Part shown: positions 1 through 9,597 of the stretch, piece by piece | Layout: each line of letters begins with the position of its first letter | Numbering within the stretch: the first letter of the stretch is position 1 | Assembly: GCA_009774245.1 (NCBI GenBank) | Contig: VSNM01000015.1 | Location: forward strand, 24,431 to 88,430 | Direction: 5' to 3' | From: Lachnospiraceae bacterium | GTDB lineage: Bacteria > Bacillota > Clostridia > Lachnospirales > Lachnospiraceae | Length of the DNA: 64,000 nucleotides | Notes under the pieces: generated by a model | Told to the model about the DNA's origin: nothing | What the model saw: only the letters and a program-made list of their open reading frames with translations | Databases searched by the model: none | Translations under genes and position numbers: made by a program

Positions 1-234
1 AAGAGTGCCATTGTCAAATGGCATGATGTCACTGCCTGTCTCAAAGAAATATCGCAGCATACTCATGTTCAGCGTCTTTCCAAAACGTCTCGGACGCGTG
101 AACAGACTCACTTTTCCCGGATTTTCCAACAGTTTCTTAATCAGTCCGGTTTTATCGACATAATAGAATCTCCCTGTGCGTATTTCCATAAAATTCTCAA
201 TACCCATGGGAAGCTTTGCCTTTTTTTCTGCCAT
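1..234 (-). CDS. AAA-ATPase-like protein, N-terminal part (cut by window edge)
   Basis: From an ATG at 234 the reverse-strand frame stays open to the window edge (78 codons). It shows VDKTGLIKKLLE followed by the Walker-A-like TRPRRFGKTLNMSML, the signature of the PF09820 AAA-ATPase-like family. In that family this ATPase half normally precedes a PD-(D/E)XK nuclease-like C-terminal half (family knowledge; that half is outside the window). These genes are common accessory genes in gut Clostridia and Bacteroidetes and their role is not settled. A purine-rich AAAGGGG lies rather far upstream of the ATG, so the start is probable but not certain. A palindromic terminator (308-339) separates it from the next gene. 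Confidence 0.8.
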   Translation of the reverse strand, partial: MAEKKAKLPMGIENFMEIRTGRFYYVDKTGLIKKLLENPGKVSLFTRPRRFGKTLNMSMLRYFFETGSDIMPFDNGTL

Positions 235-307
235 ACGATTTCTATACCCCTTTCTCAAAAAATACTGCATTTTTAACAGTATATCACATCTCACAAAGTA
301 AATCACT

Positions 308-339
308 AAAAAATGCAAGCTTATAAGCTTGCATTTTTT
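308..339. terminator. Bidirectional intrinsic terminator
   Basis: A perfect palindrome, AAAAAATGCAAGCTT at 308-322 and its complement at 325-339, is flanked by A- and T-runs on both sides. It lies just beyond the stop of the transglutaminase gene (351) and upstream of the ATPase gene, so it should end the long reverse-strand transcript coming from region 1. Confidence 0.8.
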
Positions 340-350
340 AATACAATTAT

Positions 351-1976
351 TTAGTTGATCACAGCGCGATGTCTCAGCAGATAACTTCCGTCTGTGCGCG
401 GAACTGCCTCCACGCGCATACTGCACGCATTCTTGTGTTTCTCCACAAGATAGCGGTCGATGTATCCCTCCTGACAGTCTCCTCTGTCATACGCTTTGTA
501 GATATTGTCCCAGAGCTTCTTGTCCGTGACAATCAGGTCAAATGTAATGACATCATCATCCTTGTTGATCATCGCCCCAAAACATTCATTGAAGTAATCG
601 CCGATATTATCAATATAATCCTGATCTCCGCCGCCGCGCACGGTGATCACGGTAATCGATTCTGTGTTTGTCGCAGTGTTATTGTCTGTCGTGGTCGTCG
701 TAGTATTGGTGGACGGTGTTGTGGTCGTCGTTGTCGTGGTAGTAGTGGTGGTGGTTGAAGGCTTTGTCGGTGTCGTCGTTGTCGGCGGCGTCACGGACGG
801 ATTGACCTCAAGTCCGCTGTAGCGGTTGCCATTGCACGGCGGCAGATAGATTGACAAATCCCGCCTCACATGGTCTGACGCATAGTCGGCATCCGAGCAG
901 TTGAAATAATCGTAGGTGTTTGGATTGGTATCATCCCACGTACTGTCCACATTGTAATATCCATCATCGAGCTTTACGATATTCCACGCATGATTCTCAC
1001 CGGCGTACCCTGTCACATAATAGCACGGAATATCGAGCTGCTGCAATACATACTGCAGGGCCCTCGCATAACCGGCACACACTGTCCTGCCATACACGAG
1101 CGCGCTGTATGCGCTCTGGTTCATCGGCGCGTTGGCATCGTATTTTACCCGGCTGATCAGCGCATCGTGCACGATTCTTTCTTTATCATAATCCGTATAA
1201 TTCTTATAAGTCTCATCCCTGATCTGCTTCGCCGCCGCCTCAAACTCTGATTTCGACGCTTCCAGATCGTTCGCCGTCACGTTAAATACGAGCGTGATGT
1301 CCGCGACGCTTCCCTTGGGGGTGTATTGGTACTTGTATGCCGTGTCAACCCAGAACAGCTCCGGATGATCGTTCACCACCGACGTAAACGCGTTTTTCAG
1401 ATCGTTTGCCGTGATGTCCTCCACCGGCGCAAAATGCTTATTCTGCGCGTTGGCGTTGGCATAGATCTGCCTGTAGACCGCCCTCTGTGTCTCATTGATG
1501 ATATCATAATACGGATAAATCTCACTGTCAAATGTCAGGCTGCTGCCCGTCTCGCCCTTGCTGAGCTCTTTGGCGATCTCGTCCGCCTTGGTCTGCGAGA
1601 TCTCCGTTCCGGTTGCCCTGACGGGAATATAGCCTGTCAGCCCCGCAACCTTTCCGGGAATTTTCAACGCACTCTCCGCATTTTCTCCGTCGTCCACGCT
1701 GCGGGTATTGCCCGCCGGTACGCTGTCACCCGTCAGCGCGCTCTCTGTCCGCGCCCGGGTATTTTCCGCCGCGGGAAGCTCTCCGAGCGTCACGGTCGTG
1801 TTGACCATAAGCGCATCGCCTGCATGAGTTTCAATATCTGCTTCCGCCGCGTCCGCTTTTTGACTGGCGCCTATTTTTGCCGCCAGTTCCGGATTGTAGT
1901 GGCAGATTGCAATAAAAAGAAGTATAAGCGCCAACAAGCCACCAAATCCGTACAGTACTTTCTCCACTATACGCAT
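351..1976 (-). CDS. Membrane-anchored transglutaminase-like protein with Thr-rich linker
   Basis: 541 residues. One hydrophobic segment (about residues 8-24) after a short basic N-terminus should anchor it with the rest outside the cell. Residues about 255-350 hold the transglutaminase-like core: Cys300 in TVCAGYA, His329 in GENHAWN and Asp344 in YYNVDSTW, the usual triad order. A Thr/Pro-rich linker (about 396-438, nearly pure Thr in the middle) joins a C-terminal domain of about 100 residues that I do not recognise. GGGAGG eight bases before the ATG fixes the start. It follows the DUF5722 gene in the same direction, but a terminator at 2106-2133 lies between, so it may have its own promoter. 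Bacterial relatives act as proteases, amidases or cross-linkers; the substrate here is unknown, and the surface-modification genes upstream suggest a cell-wall or surface-protein target (inference). Confidence 0.85.
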   Translation of the reverse strand: MRIVEKVLYGFGGLLALILLFIAICHYNPELAAKIGASQKADAAEADIETHAGDALMVNTTVTLGELPAAENTRARTESALTGDSVPAGNTRSVDDGENAESALKIPGKVAGLTGYIPVRATGTEISQTKADEIAKELSKGETGSSLTFDSEIYPYYDIINETQRAVYRQIYANANAQNKHFAPVEDITANDLKNAFTSVVNDHPELFWVDTAYKYQYTPKGSVADITLVFNVTANDLEASKSEFEAAAKQIRDETYKNYTDYDKERIVHDALISRVKYDANAPMNQSAYSALVYGRTVCAGYARALQYVLQQLDIPCYYVTGYAGENHAWNIVKLDDGYYNVDSTWDDTNPNTYDYFNCSDADYASDHVRRDLSIYLPPCNGNRYSGLEVNPSVTPPTTTTPTKPSTTTTTTTTTTTTTPSTNTTTTTTDNNTATNTESITVITVRGGGDQDYIDNIGDYFNECFGAMINKDDDVITFDLIVTDKKLWDNIYKAYDRGDCQEGYIDRYLVEKHKNACSMRVEAVPRTDGSYLLRHRAVIN

Positions 1977-2105
1977 ATCAGTTTCCTCCCTGTTTGATTC
2001 TTATACTCCCCCATGAGCCTCATCCTTCATAACCTCCCTGTTATTTATAGATATTTTTATTATAAAACGTTACCATATATTTGTCAAATTGTATTATGAA
2101 AACAA

Positions 2106-2133
2106 AAAACCGAAATCAAAAGATTTCGGTTTT
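2106..2133. terminator. Bidirectional intrinsic terminator
   Basis: AAAACCGAAATC at 2106-2117 pairs with GATTTCGGTTTT at 2122-2133 around a four-base loop, with A/T runs on both sides. It sits directly after the stop codon of the DUF5722 gene (2142) and probably ends the acylation operon transcript. Confidence 0.85.
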
Positions 2134-2141
2134 TACGTCAT

Positions 2142-3749
2142 TTATGGATTGACGCCGAGTGCCTGCCAGCTTGATGCTCCGATTACCGGAAGCAGCGCCT
2201 GCGTGTGGGCTGCTGATTCTGGTGTATCAATATATTTGTATACATCGTAAATCATTTTCGGTGTCGTCGCGAGGCCGTTTGCGTCACAGTTGAACAGTCC
2301 GCAGGCAATCTTGTCCGCGTTCAGCTCATACAGGTTGTCCACCGCCCTGTGTACGATGAAGCCCTTGATCAGAGGATTTCTCTCCGCAAGCTTGTACGCA
2401 TATGCAAAAGAAGCTGCCTGTGTCGCCTCGTCAGAGGTCATGGAGTTAAACAATACCTCTGAGATGATGATGTAGCGCACCTGGCCGTTTGGCGCCAGGA
2501 AGGACGGCTGGCTCATATATGTCGTGAACACGTCCATATTCTGCGGCCCGATCATCTTGGTAGCCGCTGTCTGGCTGATCAGATTCAGTCTCTTGTAGTT
2601 TGCAGGCATATCCCAGAACTTCGCTGCTGTCAGCGGTACGGGATGCGGATGCCATGCCACGCCCCAGTCAATGTTTCCATGAGAGACTATATCTGTGTTG
2701 AAGGCGTCAATAAACTTCTTTGCACCGTACTGGTTTGCTGTACCGTCCTCCCAGTTCCATCTCTGGTCGATACAGGTGAGCACTCTCGCATTCGCGTTCT
2801 CACTCTTGATGGCATTGTAGCACATGCGGAATGCCTTCTCATACTCGAGCGCGAAGTTTGTCGCGTTGTAGTTTCCTGCAAAGTACCACGGGTTGTTGTT
2901 GTTGACCTCGTTGCCGATGATCCAGTTTGTGATCAGACCTGTCGCCGGATTGCTGTAGCGCACTGTGAGGAAGGACATCAGCGCCTCGATCGCCTCCGCG
3001 CCCTGCTGCTCATCCGTGTTAAACGCGTAATGTCTGTACCCGCCGACGCGTCCTGTCGGTTTTACCGAGAGGGCTGTTGCTGCATTGTAGTAGTTGACGA
3101 TGTTCATGGTAACCTCTACCTTCTGTGAGGCAAAGATGTTCATGATCATGTCGTACTCGCCGACGATACCCTGATTGAAGCTGTAGGTCTTCCCATTGTA
3201 GTTGTAAGGGATTCCCGGCCCCGGCAGGAAGAATCTGTCGATTGCCAGCTCATAGCTTGCGTGCTGTACGCCGAGATCTGTCATGGTAAACATCGCCACA
3301 TTGTCGGCTGTGAGTCCCTTGATGGATGTCGGTACTGGATTGACTGCGTTATGTGTGGCAAGCGCCTCGGGATTTGTGATGTAAAATTCCTGGCTGACGG
3401 GCACAAACGCGCCGCCCTGCACTGCTGCCACTACGAATTTGGAGTAGAGCTTGGAATTTGCCGTCCCCTGATCGAGTGAAGTCACAAAGGTCACTGTCGG
3501 GGCATTCGCTGCCACCGCACAGAAGTCAGATCTTCCGGTAATGGAATTCTGATAAGGCTTCATCTCAAACAGATAAAGATTTCCGTCATCGCTCGGTACA
3601 CCGCTCGCCGACGCGACTACGGTGATCTGGTTTCCGCCACTGATGATGCACTGGCCGATTGTTGCTGTCCCTGCTGCAGCTGCGGTCATAGACATGAAAC
3701 ATACTAAGATCATGCAGAGCGCTGCCCAGAGAGTCAATTTTTTCTTCAT
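2142..3749 (-). CDS. Secreted DUF5722 protein, glycoside-hydrolase-like (paralogue 1)
   Basis: 535 residues with a clear signal peptide (KKK, hydrophobic run, AAAAG near residue 26). Residues about 30-125 look like an N-terminal beta domain; the rest resembles the DUF5722 family. Two features point to a clan GH-A type TIM barrel: IIGNEVN with Glu281 in the acid/base position and IIISEV with Glu431 where the nucleophile would be, with WHPHP in between (about 366-370). No activity is known to me for the family, so hydrolase or transglycosylase is inference. The start is set by GAGGAGG in front of the ATG. It is the last gene of the acylation run and is a paralogue of the gene at 16765-18381, sharing GNEVN, the FNxDEQ region and the CIDQRWN/SIDQRWN region. 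The polymer it acts on may be the one modified by the MBOAT/SGNH proteins encoded upstream. Confidence 0.85.
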   Translation of the reverse strand: MKKKLTLWAALCMILVCFMSMTAAAAGTATIGQCIISGGNQITVVASASGVPSDDGNLYLFEMKPYQNSITGRSDFCAVAANAPTVTFVTSLDQGTANSKLYSKFVVAAVQGGAFVPVSQEFYITNPEALATHNAVNPVPTSIKGLTADNVAMFTMTDLGVQHASYELAIDRFFLPGPGIPYNYNGKTYSFNQGIVGEYDMIMNIFASQKVEVTMNIVNYYNAATALSVKPTGRVGGYRHYAFNTDEQQGAEAIEALMSFLTVRYSNPATGLITNWIIGNEVNNNNPWYFAGNYNATNFALEYEKAFRMCYNAIKSENANARVLTCIDQRWNWEDGTANQYGAKKFIDAFNTDIVSHGNIDWGVAWHPHPVPLTAAKFWDMPANYKRLNLISQTAATKMIGPQNMDVFTTYMSQPSFLAPNGQVRYIIISEVLFNSMTSDEATQAASFAYAYKLAERNPLIKGFIVHRAVDNLYELNADKIACGLFNCDANGLATTPKMIYDVYKYIDTPESAAHTQALLPVIGASSWQALGVNP

Positions 3750-3835
3750 TACATACCTCCTCGTAAGAAATGAATTGAATAATTGGTTAATAGCTCATTA
3801 AAAGTATAGCATTCCACCCATCTTTTTACAAGCAC

Positions 3836-5245
3836 TCATTTAATATTTAGGTCTCCATACAGGATTTTCCCGACCTCGTTTTTGGGTATCTGCGGCACGA
3901 CGCGCACCTCAAACGAGGATATCTGTATCCCCAGCTTTCGCGCCAGATATTTCCGCACCGCGTCAGAATGCCTCTCTTCTATTATATATATCTTCATCCC
4001 CGCATCCGTTCCCGCACAGGCGCATTCGATGCCAAACTCCGACCGTATCAGTCTCTCACACTCATCCAGCCCTACCCGGTAACCGTACAATTTTAGAAAT
4101 CTGGAATTGCGCCCCAGTATGTAATAATACCCGTCCTGATCTCTCCGCGCCAGATCTCCGGTATAATAGACACCGCCTCTCTCATCCCCCTTTTTTAAAT
4201 CTTCCCTGCAGAGAGCATAGCCCAGTGTGACATTTGCCCCCCTGTACGCGAGCTCGCCCTCCGCCTCCTGTGTCCTGATCACATTGCGCCCTTCATCGAC
4301 GAGAAACAATTCTCCCTTTGGAATTGCCCTGCCGATGCTTCCCGTCTTTTGGACCGCCATATGCGGAGGCAGATATGCGATACGCGCGGTCGTCTCCGAT
4401 GTCCCAAATGTCGCAAAAAATTTTTTACCGGTGCGCGCAGCGTACTCCGCGACTTCCGCGAACATTTTATCCGTCAGTTTTCCCCCGCCCTCCGCCAGAA
4501 TCCTGAGATCGGGATAGTCTCTCGTGAAAAATTTGAGACGCTTTAGCATTTCATAATTATATGGCACTCCTGTGATATTCGTGATATGACTTCTGTCAAA
4601 AAATTCCCAGTACTCCTTCTCCATCGCTGTGTGGGTGGTCATCATGAGCGCAGCGCCGGCATACAGACTGCTGCAGGCCACATTTAACCCCATCGTATAA
4701 TGCAGCTGCAGGTCAATCAGCGACCTGTCATCGCCGTGAAACCCAAAGAATCCGGCCACATTCCGCGCACTCTCCTCAAGATTGACATAGCTGTGCCGTA
4801 CCAGCTTAGGACTTCCTGTGGAACCCGATGTCGTCAGGAGCATGGACAGCTCCGCAGCCATCTCACACACAGGATACTGTGTTTCGAGCACCACATACCC
4901 GTATTTATGGGCAATTTTCTTGTAACCACAGCCAGAAAACGCATCCTCCATCTCCCCAGGCAGGCAGATATAGCGCGGTCCATAGACTCCGATCAGCGCG
5001 TCCCGCAATTCGGCATCCATCCGACTGCTGATGAGCAGCGGTACTATCCGGTTTTCTATCGATGCGACATAGTACGCGACTGCCGCCATCGTATTTCTGC
5101 ACAGTATCAATATCAGATTCCGGTCCGGTATCCAACCGTGAAACTCGCCGCAAAATTCCACAAGCTCTCCGTAGGTATACTGATTCCCGGTATCCTCGAC
5201 AACCGCAGTACTGTCAGCCGGTTTCCTGTCAATATCCAGATACAT
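3836..5245 (-). CDS. AMP-dependent acyl ligase (ANL superfamily), ligase 2 of the acylation operon
   Basis: About 469 residues. The P-loop-like A3 motif TTSGSTGSPKLVRH is near residue 139, GTSETT is the A5 region, YYTGDLARRDQDGYYYILGR is A7/A8, and a lysine in NEVGKILYG near the C-terminus is the A10 position. So adenylation and thioester formation should both be possible. It lacks the amino-acid-binding FDxS motif of DltA-type enzymes, so a carboxylic acid without an alpha-amino group is the more likely substrate (inference); the partner would be one of the two carrier proteins in the operon. The frame is open to a GTG at 5275, but the ATG at 5245 with AGGAGAG upstream is the better start and begins just after the stop of the SGNH gene, which suggests translational coupling. 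Confidence 0.85.
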   Translation of the reverse strand: MYLDIDRKPADSTAVVEDTGNQYTYGELVEFCGEFHGWIPDRNLILILCRNTMAAVAYYVASIENRIVPLLISSRMDAELRDALIGVYGPRYICLPGEMEDAFSGCGYKKIAHKYGYVVLETQYPVCEMAAELSMLLTTSGSTGSPKLVRHSYVNLEESARNVAGFFGFHGDDRSLIDLQLHYTMGLNVACSSLYAGAALMMTTHTAMEKEYWEFFDRSHITNITGVPYNYEMLKRLKFFTRDYPDLRILAEGGGKLTDKMFAEVAEYAARTGKKFFATFGTSETTARIAYLPPHMAVQKTGSIGRAIPKGELFLVDEGRNVIRTQEAEGELAYRGANVTLGYALCREDLKKGDERGGVYYTGDLARRDQDGYYYILGRNSRFLKLYGYRVGLDECERLIRSEFGIECACAGTDAGMKIYIIEERHSDAVRKYLARKLGIQISSFEVRVVPQIPKNEVGKILYGDLNIK

Positions 5246-5265
5246 CGTCCTTTTCTCTCCTCTCC

Positions 5266-7644
5266 CTATTCCCACTGTCGTACAGCCATCACGGCATCCC
5301 GCGCCGGATTGTACACAATGATATTCAACCCCTGCTGTGAATCAATGTAATTGATGCCGTCCATCACTGCACTGACGCCATCCTCCGCACTGACAGCAAT
5401 GCTCAGGCTGTTTGAAGCCGCATCATACGTATACTGACAGGACTCCTTGCTGCTGTCCTGATATACGGTGGCGCTCCCTTCCCTGACTCCGATATAATTT
5501 TGGTTCTCCCGAAATGCGTCAAAACCGTATTCGTGCAAAGTGCGTACCGTCTCATCCGCGATACTACTGCCATGCGCATTGTCATACAGACACATAACAG
5601 CATATCCCTGAAACTCCGCCATCTCGATATACGCCCTCAGATCAGAAATCTGGTGAAAATCCACTGCCTCATCATAATTGTTTGCACGCCAGTTAAAGCG
5701 CACGCTGTCAATCAGACGCTTCTGCTGCTTGTCATAAACTGCGATATTGAGTCCCGCGTAGGTCGTCTGTACCAGCTCATCACCGATCTCAATCTCCACG
5801 AAGGACGCGTCCCTGTCACTGCAGCACTCCACGGAGATTGCGGCGCCGCTCATCTCGCACTCTGCTGTCAGTGAGCCGAATTGATTCCCGCACTCATTAT
5901 AGATCACGTTATCATTGTCAACTATCGCATAGTACGGTCTCCATTCCATGCCTTTCAGCGGTAGCAGACCAAGCTCCATCATCCTGTCGTTCACATCTCC
6001 TGGCAGATATTTTGCCCCCTCCCTGCCAACAGCATAGATAACGATATAATCATGATTGCGAATCGCCTCCAGATATCTTGTGGGACTATTGTGCAGAAGT
6101 ACGAGCTTTTCATCATACTGCATCCCATCCGCCGCGTCCGTGCCAGGCTCATAAAGCTTTCCTGTCCTTCCCGTGTTAAAGGTTCTGCGGGACACCACCT
6201 GCCCCACCGCGTTGTCATAGACCACAAAATTCAATCCCGCTCTCTGCATACTGCACTCTTCGCCGTCAATCACAATGCTCGCATTGTTTCCTGTCATCTT
6301 GTCCGCAAAGCTCGTCACCGATACTTCCAGTCCCTCGACATTCCCGTAATAGCTGACGGTGCCGCCGACCGCCTCCTCCTCAAACAGGACTTCCCCGCCG
6401 CTTATGACAGCGGCATAACTCTCATTGGAGTGCACACTCAGATCGACTGTCAGCCCCAGATTGTGCAGTGCATTTTTGATGTCCTCCGTAAAATATTTCG
6501 CGGTATCATTTCTCGCCGCTATGACGATGGTATAATCACTGTTATCCAGCTTGTCCATAAACGCAAAAAAATCATCTTCCATCAACAGCGATTTGTCCCG
6601 CAGCAGTTTTTGATAAAATGCGCAGTGCTCCCACCATTGTGCATACGCCTCATCGTCCCGCCTGTCCTCCAATGCACAGTTTTCCTGCAGATATCTGCCA
6701 AGATACCGACTCATCTTCTGTGCACCCGTAATATTCGGATGCCTGCCCTCGTCGCAGAAGTCCTCGCCTGCCTGAAAGTCTATCGCATTCCGGACGGATG
6801 GCAGATTGAAGTCCACAAACGCCACGCCCGCGGCGTCCGCATACGCCTGTATCATATTATGCTTGTTCCAGTCCCAGATTCCTACCGGCGTCTTCATCAT
6901 GACAAAGGTGATGTCCTTTTGTCTGCACAGCTCGATCATCTGGTCAAAATAATAGGCCGCGTTGTTGTCGATCGCAAAGTCGGTATCCTGTTCCACGCCC
7001 TCCTCCATATAGTCATCCGGAAAAGCATAGGCATAATTCCTGATAATCGGATACTGCCCCTTGTAATAATATTCGCGCATCCATGTGCGGTATGTGTAAT
7101 CCTCCTCGCCCAGCTCGCTCCACCGGTCATGATAGCGGTACAGCGGAACGAGGAAATCCATCCGGTTGATGTCGCTGCTGTCCGCAAAGGTGTCTATGAT
7201 CTGCAGCTTGTGTTCCGACATCGGCATATAGTCGACCGCCTCGTGATATTTGCCGTCGAACTCGGCGATATTGTTTGTCATTTTCGTCAGTGTCGTCGCG
7301 TCAATCACGACTGCCTTCAAATCCTGATGCTCCAGCGTCTCGAGTAATAAATGATAAGAGATGACCGGCGACTGGACGCTCGTCGCCCTCGAATACCCCG
7401 TAAATCCATACTCTGCCCACATCTCAAGAGGAGACACGCCATTGCGCATCGTGCTGGCGCCCAGATACAGCACATCCAGCGTGTGCGGCTCTTCCTCATA
7501 ATATCCGTTGACAATCTGCTGGGCCGCGTTGTCCTGCGCATAGCTCCATTTCTGCCGCACCAGATCGCTCAGACGCCATCCCATCAGCAGGAACAACATC
7601 ACAAACAGGGCTCCCGGCGCCACATACCTTCTCACATAAACCAT
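5266..7644 (-). CDS. SGNH-hydrolase-like protein with three ILEI/FAM3-like modules
   Basis: 792 residues, one N-terminal membrane segment (about 9-22), the rest probably extracytoplasmic. Residues 55-320 resemble SGNH/AlgX/DltD-type O-acyltransferase partners: LYLGAST (Ser64 in the block I position) and CDEGRHPN (Asp298, His302, block V). After this come three repeats, about 365-477, 525-640 and 675-790. Each contains a Y.V..A..D..A or similar strand-turn, a SYA.I or YYAIV strand and a closing GLNxxVYD motif (470, 631, 772). This is the pattern of the interleukin-like EMT inducer (ILEI/PANDER/FAM3) domain. Position after the MBOAT gene, 35 bases apart, matches the MBOAT-SGNH partnership of dlt and alginate acetylation loci. 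Role proposed: accept the acyl group from the MBOAT protein and pass it to a surface polymer that the ILEI modules may bind (inference). Confidence 0.75.
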   Translation of the reverse strand: MVYVRRYVAPGALFVMLFLLMGWRLSDLVRQKWSYAQDNAAQQIVNGYYEEEPHTLDVLYLGASTMRNGVSPLEMWAEYGFTGYSRATSVQSPVISYHLLLETLEHQDLKAVVIDATTLTKMTNNIAEFDGKYHEAVDYMPMSEHKLQIIDTFADSSDINRMDFLVPLYRYHDRWSELGEEDYTYRTWMREYYYKGQYPIIRNYAYAFPDDYMEEGVEQDTDFAIDNNAAYYFDQMIELCRQKDITFVMMKTPVGIWDWNKHNMIQAYADAAGVAFVDFNLPSVRNAIDFQAGEDFCDEGRHPNITGAQKMSRYLGRYLQENCALEDRRDDEAYAQWWEHCAFYQKLLRDKSLLMEDDFFAFMDKLDNSDYTIVIAARNDTAKYFTEDIKNALHNLGLTVDLSVHSNESYAAVISGGEVLFEEEAVGGTVSYYGNVEGLEVSVTSFADKMTGNNASIVIDGEECSMQRAGLNFVVYDNAVGQVVSRRTFNTGRTGKLYEPGTDAADGMQYDEKLVLLHNSPTRYLEAIRNHDYIVIYAVGREGAKYLPGDVNDRMMELGLLPLKGMEWRPYYAIVDNDNVIYNECGNQFGSLTAECEMSGAAISVECCSDRDASFVEIEIGDELVQTTYAGLNIAVYDKQQKRLIDSVRFNWRANNYDEAVDFHQISDLRAYIEMAEFQGYAVMCLYDNAHGSSIADETVRTLHEYGFDAFRENQNYIGVREGSATVYQDSSKESCQYTYDAASNSLSIAVSAEDGVSAVMDGINYIDSQQGLNIIVYNPARDAVMAVRQWE

Positions 7645-7679
7645 CCTTCTCCAACACTCCTTCTATACGCTCCCGAAAC

Positions 7680-9266
7680 TCAAAACTGCGCGTATGTAAA
7701 GCTGCTCGCATCATACCCCTGCCCATACACGCCAAATAAAACAATGGCATAGATAAATATGCAGTAAAATGCTATCCGGAATACTACATTCTGTCTGTCC
7801 AGCGCCTCCCGCACCACAATCCCACGCTCCTGTATGGCGCTGACCACCAACAGCAGGACGAGGCTGATCATCAGCACCAGAAACTGCTTCTGCGACACAC
7901 CCAGGTTATAGAGCGAGCCGTCAAAGAGAATCCACGGATTGTACGTACTCACCAGGCACTTCATATAAACAGCGCTCTCCCGCATTGTGGAAGCCCTGCT
8001 CACAAGTCTCGGCGCCGCGATCAGCACGAATGTCCTGACGCACTGGTACAGCTTCCACGAGAAACACTCAGTATTGATCCTGAGCTTCTCATTTGCCAGC
8101 TTAAAATACGGCTCGAAGTAGAATGACAGCGCCAGCAGCAGCCCGTAATAAATTCCGCCCAGTATGGAGGTCACCGTCGCGCCGTGCCATATGCTGTTGA
8201 TCACCCTGATGATGATCACTGACAGCAGTATCGGCAGCTTCTTCCCGAAATTGTCCCCGACAAGCTTCTTCGCCTTTTTCCCAAACCCCGTAAATACCTT
8301 GGACAATGTGAGCGGATAAAAGATATAGTCCCTCCACCAGTTGTTCAGCGTGATATGCCATCTGCGCCAGTACTCACCCAGATTGACGGCAAAAAAAGGG
8401 CGCGTAAAGTTCTCCGCGAGCGTGATGCCAAACAGTTCACCCGCGCCACGCACCATATCGATACCGCCCGAAAAATCCGTGTACAGCTGCAGCATACTGA
8501 GCACTGTCGCAACTGCCAGATACACTCCCCGATAGCGCTCCGGCGCACCGAAAATTGTGTTTGTCATGATGGCGATTCTGTCCGATATCACCAGCTTCTT
8601 AAACATTCCCCACGCCATCAGCTCGACGCCATATTTTATATTGCGAAACGCAAACCCATGCGGCTGGTACAGCGTTTTCCCAAGCTCGTCAAACCGGCTG
8701 ATCGGTCCCTGTATCAGTTGTGGGAAGAAGGACACAAACAGCATCAGCCGAAACACATTCCGCTCAGGAGGATATTTTCTCCGGTACAGATCGATGATAT
8801 AGCCCATCGACTGAAAAGTATAGTACGATATCCCCATCGGTATTATCCACGAAAAGGCTGGGACTTTATATGAAAATGGAATCAGAAAACGCAGTGTATC
8901 AGAGTACTTCAGAACAAAAAGAATCCCATAATTGAGCACAAGAGTCAGCACCATGATCACTCTCTTGCGCTTGTCCTCCTCGGCCTTGAGCGCCTGCTTT
9001 TCCGCCCTTGTCAGCTTTGTCCCTGCCTCCCTGCACAGTGCCAGCTTCTCCTCGTACTCGTCATTGATCCTGCCGATACGGATACCCGCATAATAGGTGC
9101 TGAGCGCAGTCGTCAGCAGAAATATGAGATTCTCCGGCCCCGAGACAAGGTAAAACCCGCAGCTGATCAGCAGCAGGCTCTTCCACTGGTGCGCCGCGGG
9201 CGTCAGATAGTACAGAACGATAGCCACGGACAGGAAAATGGCAAATCTGATTGTAAGTATTGACAT
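7680..9266 (-). CDS. MBOAT family membrane O-acyltransferase (DltB/AlgI-like)
   Basis: 528 residues with many hydrophobic helices. Family marks are LGEYWRRWHITLNNWWRDYI (His304) and NSIWHGATVTSILGG, where His361 is the expected catalytic histidine of the MBOAT family. A polar cytoplasmic stretch rich in Lys and Glu (about 66-102) follows the second helix. In DltB and AlgI proteins this fold takes an acyl group from a carrier protein or CoA on the inside and presents it outside. Here a carrier protein gene lies 31 bases upstream and the SGNH partner 35 bases downstream, so the three are a unit. Nothing in the sequence tells the acyl group. Confidence 0.92.
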   Translation of the reverse strand: MSILTIRFAIFLSVAIVLYYLTPAAHQWKSLLLISCGFYLVSGPENLIFLLTTALSTYYAGIRIGRINDEYEEKLALCREAGTKLTRAEKQALKAEEDKRKRVIMVLTLVLNYGILFVLKYSDTLRFLIPFSYKVPAFSWIIPMGISYYTFQSMGYIIDLYRRKYPPERNVFRLMLFVSFFPQLIQGPISRFDELGKTLYQPHGFAFRNIKYGVELMAWGMFKKLVISDRIAIMTNTIFGAPERYRGVYLAVATVLSMLQLYTDFSGGIDMVRGAGELFGITLAENFTRPFFAVNLGEYWRRWHITLNNWWRDYIFYPLTLSKVFTGFGKKAKKLVGDNFGKKLPILLSVIIIRVINSIWHGATVTSILGGIYYGLLLALSFYFEPYFKLANEKLRINTECFSWKLYQCVRTFVLIAAPRLVSRASTMRESAVYMKCLVSTYNPWILFDGSLYNLGVSQKQFLVLMISLVLLLVVSAIQERGIVVREALDRQNVVFRIAFYCIFIYAIVLFGVYGQGYDASSFTYAQF

Positions 9267-9297
9267 GATATTCCTTCCTTATCCTAAGTATCCTAAG

Positions 9298-9537
9298 TCA
9301 TTCAAACGCGATGCCCTTTTTTGCAAGCACCTCTATGCCCGCCGCATAGGAGGTGACCGCAAGCATATCCTCCGGCTCAAGCTCAATGCCAAAAGCATCC
9401 TCAAGCCCCGACATCAGCATCATGTGCGCGATCGAGTCCCACTCCGGTGTATCCTGATACACGAAGCCGGTCACCTTCTCCTTGTCCGCCTCGAACGCTG
9501 CGGCAAATGTATCTCTATATTTTTCCGTATTTGTCAT
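9298..9537 (-). CDS. Acyl carrier protein 2 of the acylation operon
   Basis: 79 residues, acidic and helical, typical carrier-protein size. Ser35 in PEWDSIAHM is the expected phosphopantetheine attachment site (DS motif at the start of helix II). The end of the preceding reading frame (transketolase C subunit) is 60 bases upstream and the MBOAT gene starts 31 bases downstream. This carrier is the likely donor to the MBOAT protein, as Dcp/DltC is to DltB. Which of the two ligases loads it cannot be told from sequence. Confidence 0.9.
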   Translation of the reverse strand: MTNTEKYRDTFAAAFEADKEKVTGFVYQDTPEWDSIAHMMLMSGLEDAFGIELEPEDMLAVTSYAAGIEVLAKKGIAFE

Positions 9538-9597
9538 CGTATCACCCTTTTTTCTTAATTTATTCCCTAACCTAATCTTCTTAATATTGTCTCCGAT

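Noticed and set aside
690..790. Repeat-type locus from the Thr-codon run
   Set aside because: The low-complexity tract is explained by the Thr-rich linker of the transglutaminase-like protein.
6052..7347. A 431-codon open frame antisense to the SGNH/ILEI gene
   Set aside because: Composition is that of a shadow frame; the reverse-strand protein has clear motifs throughout.
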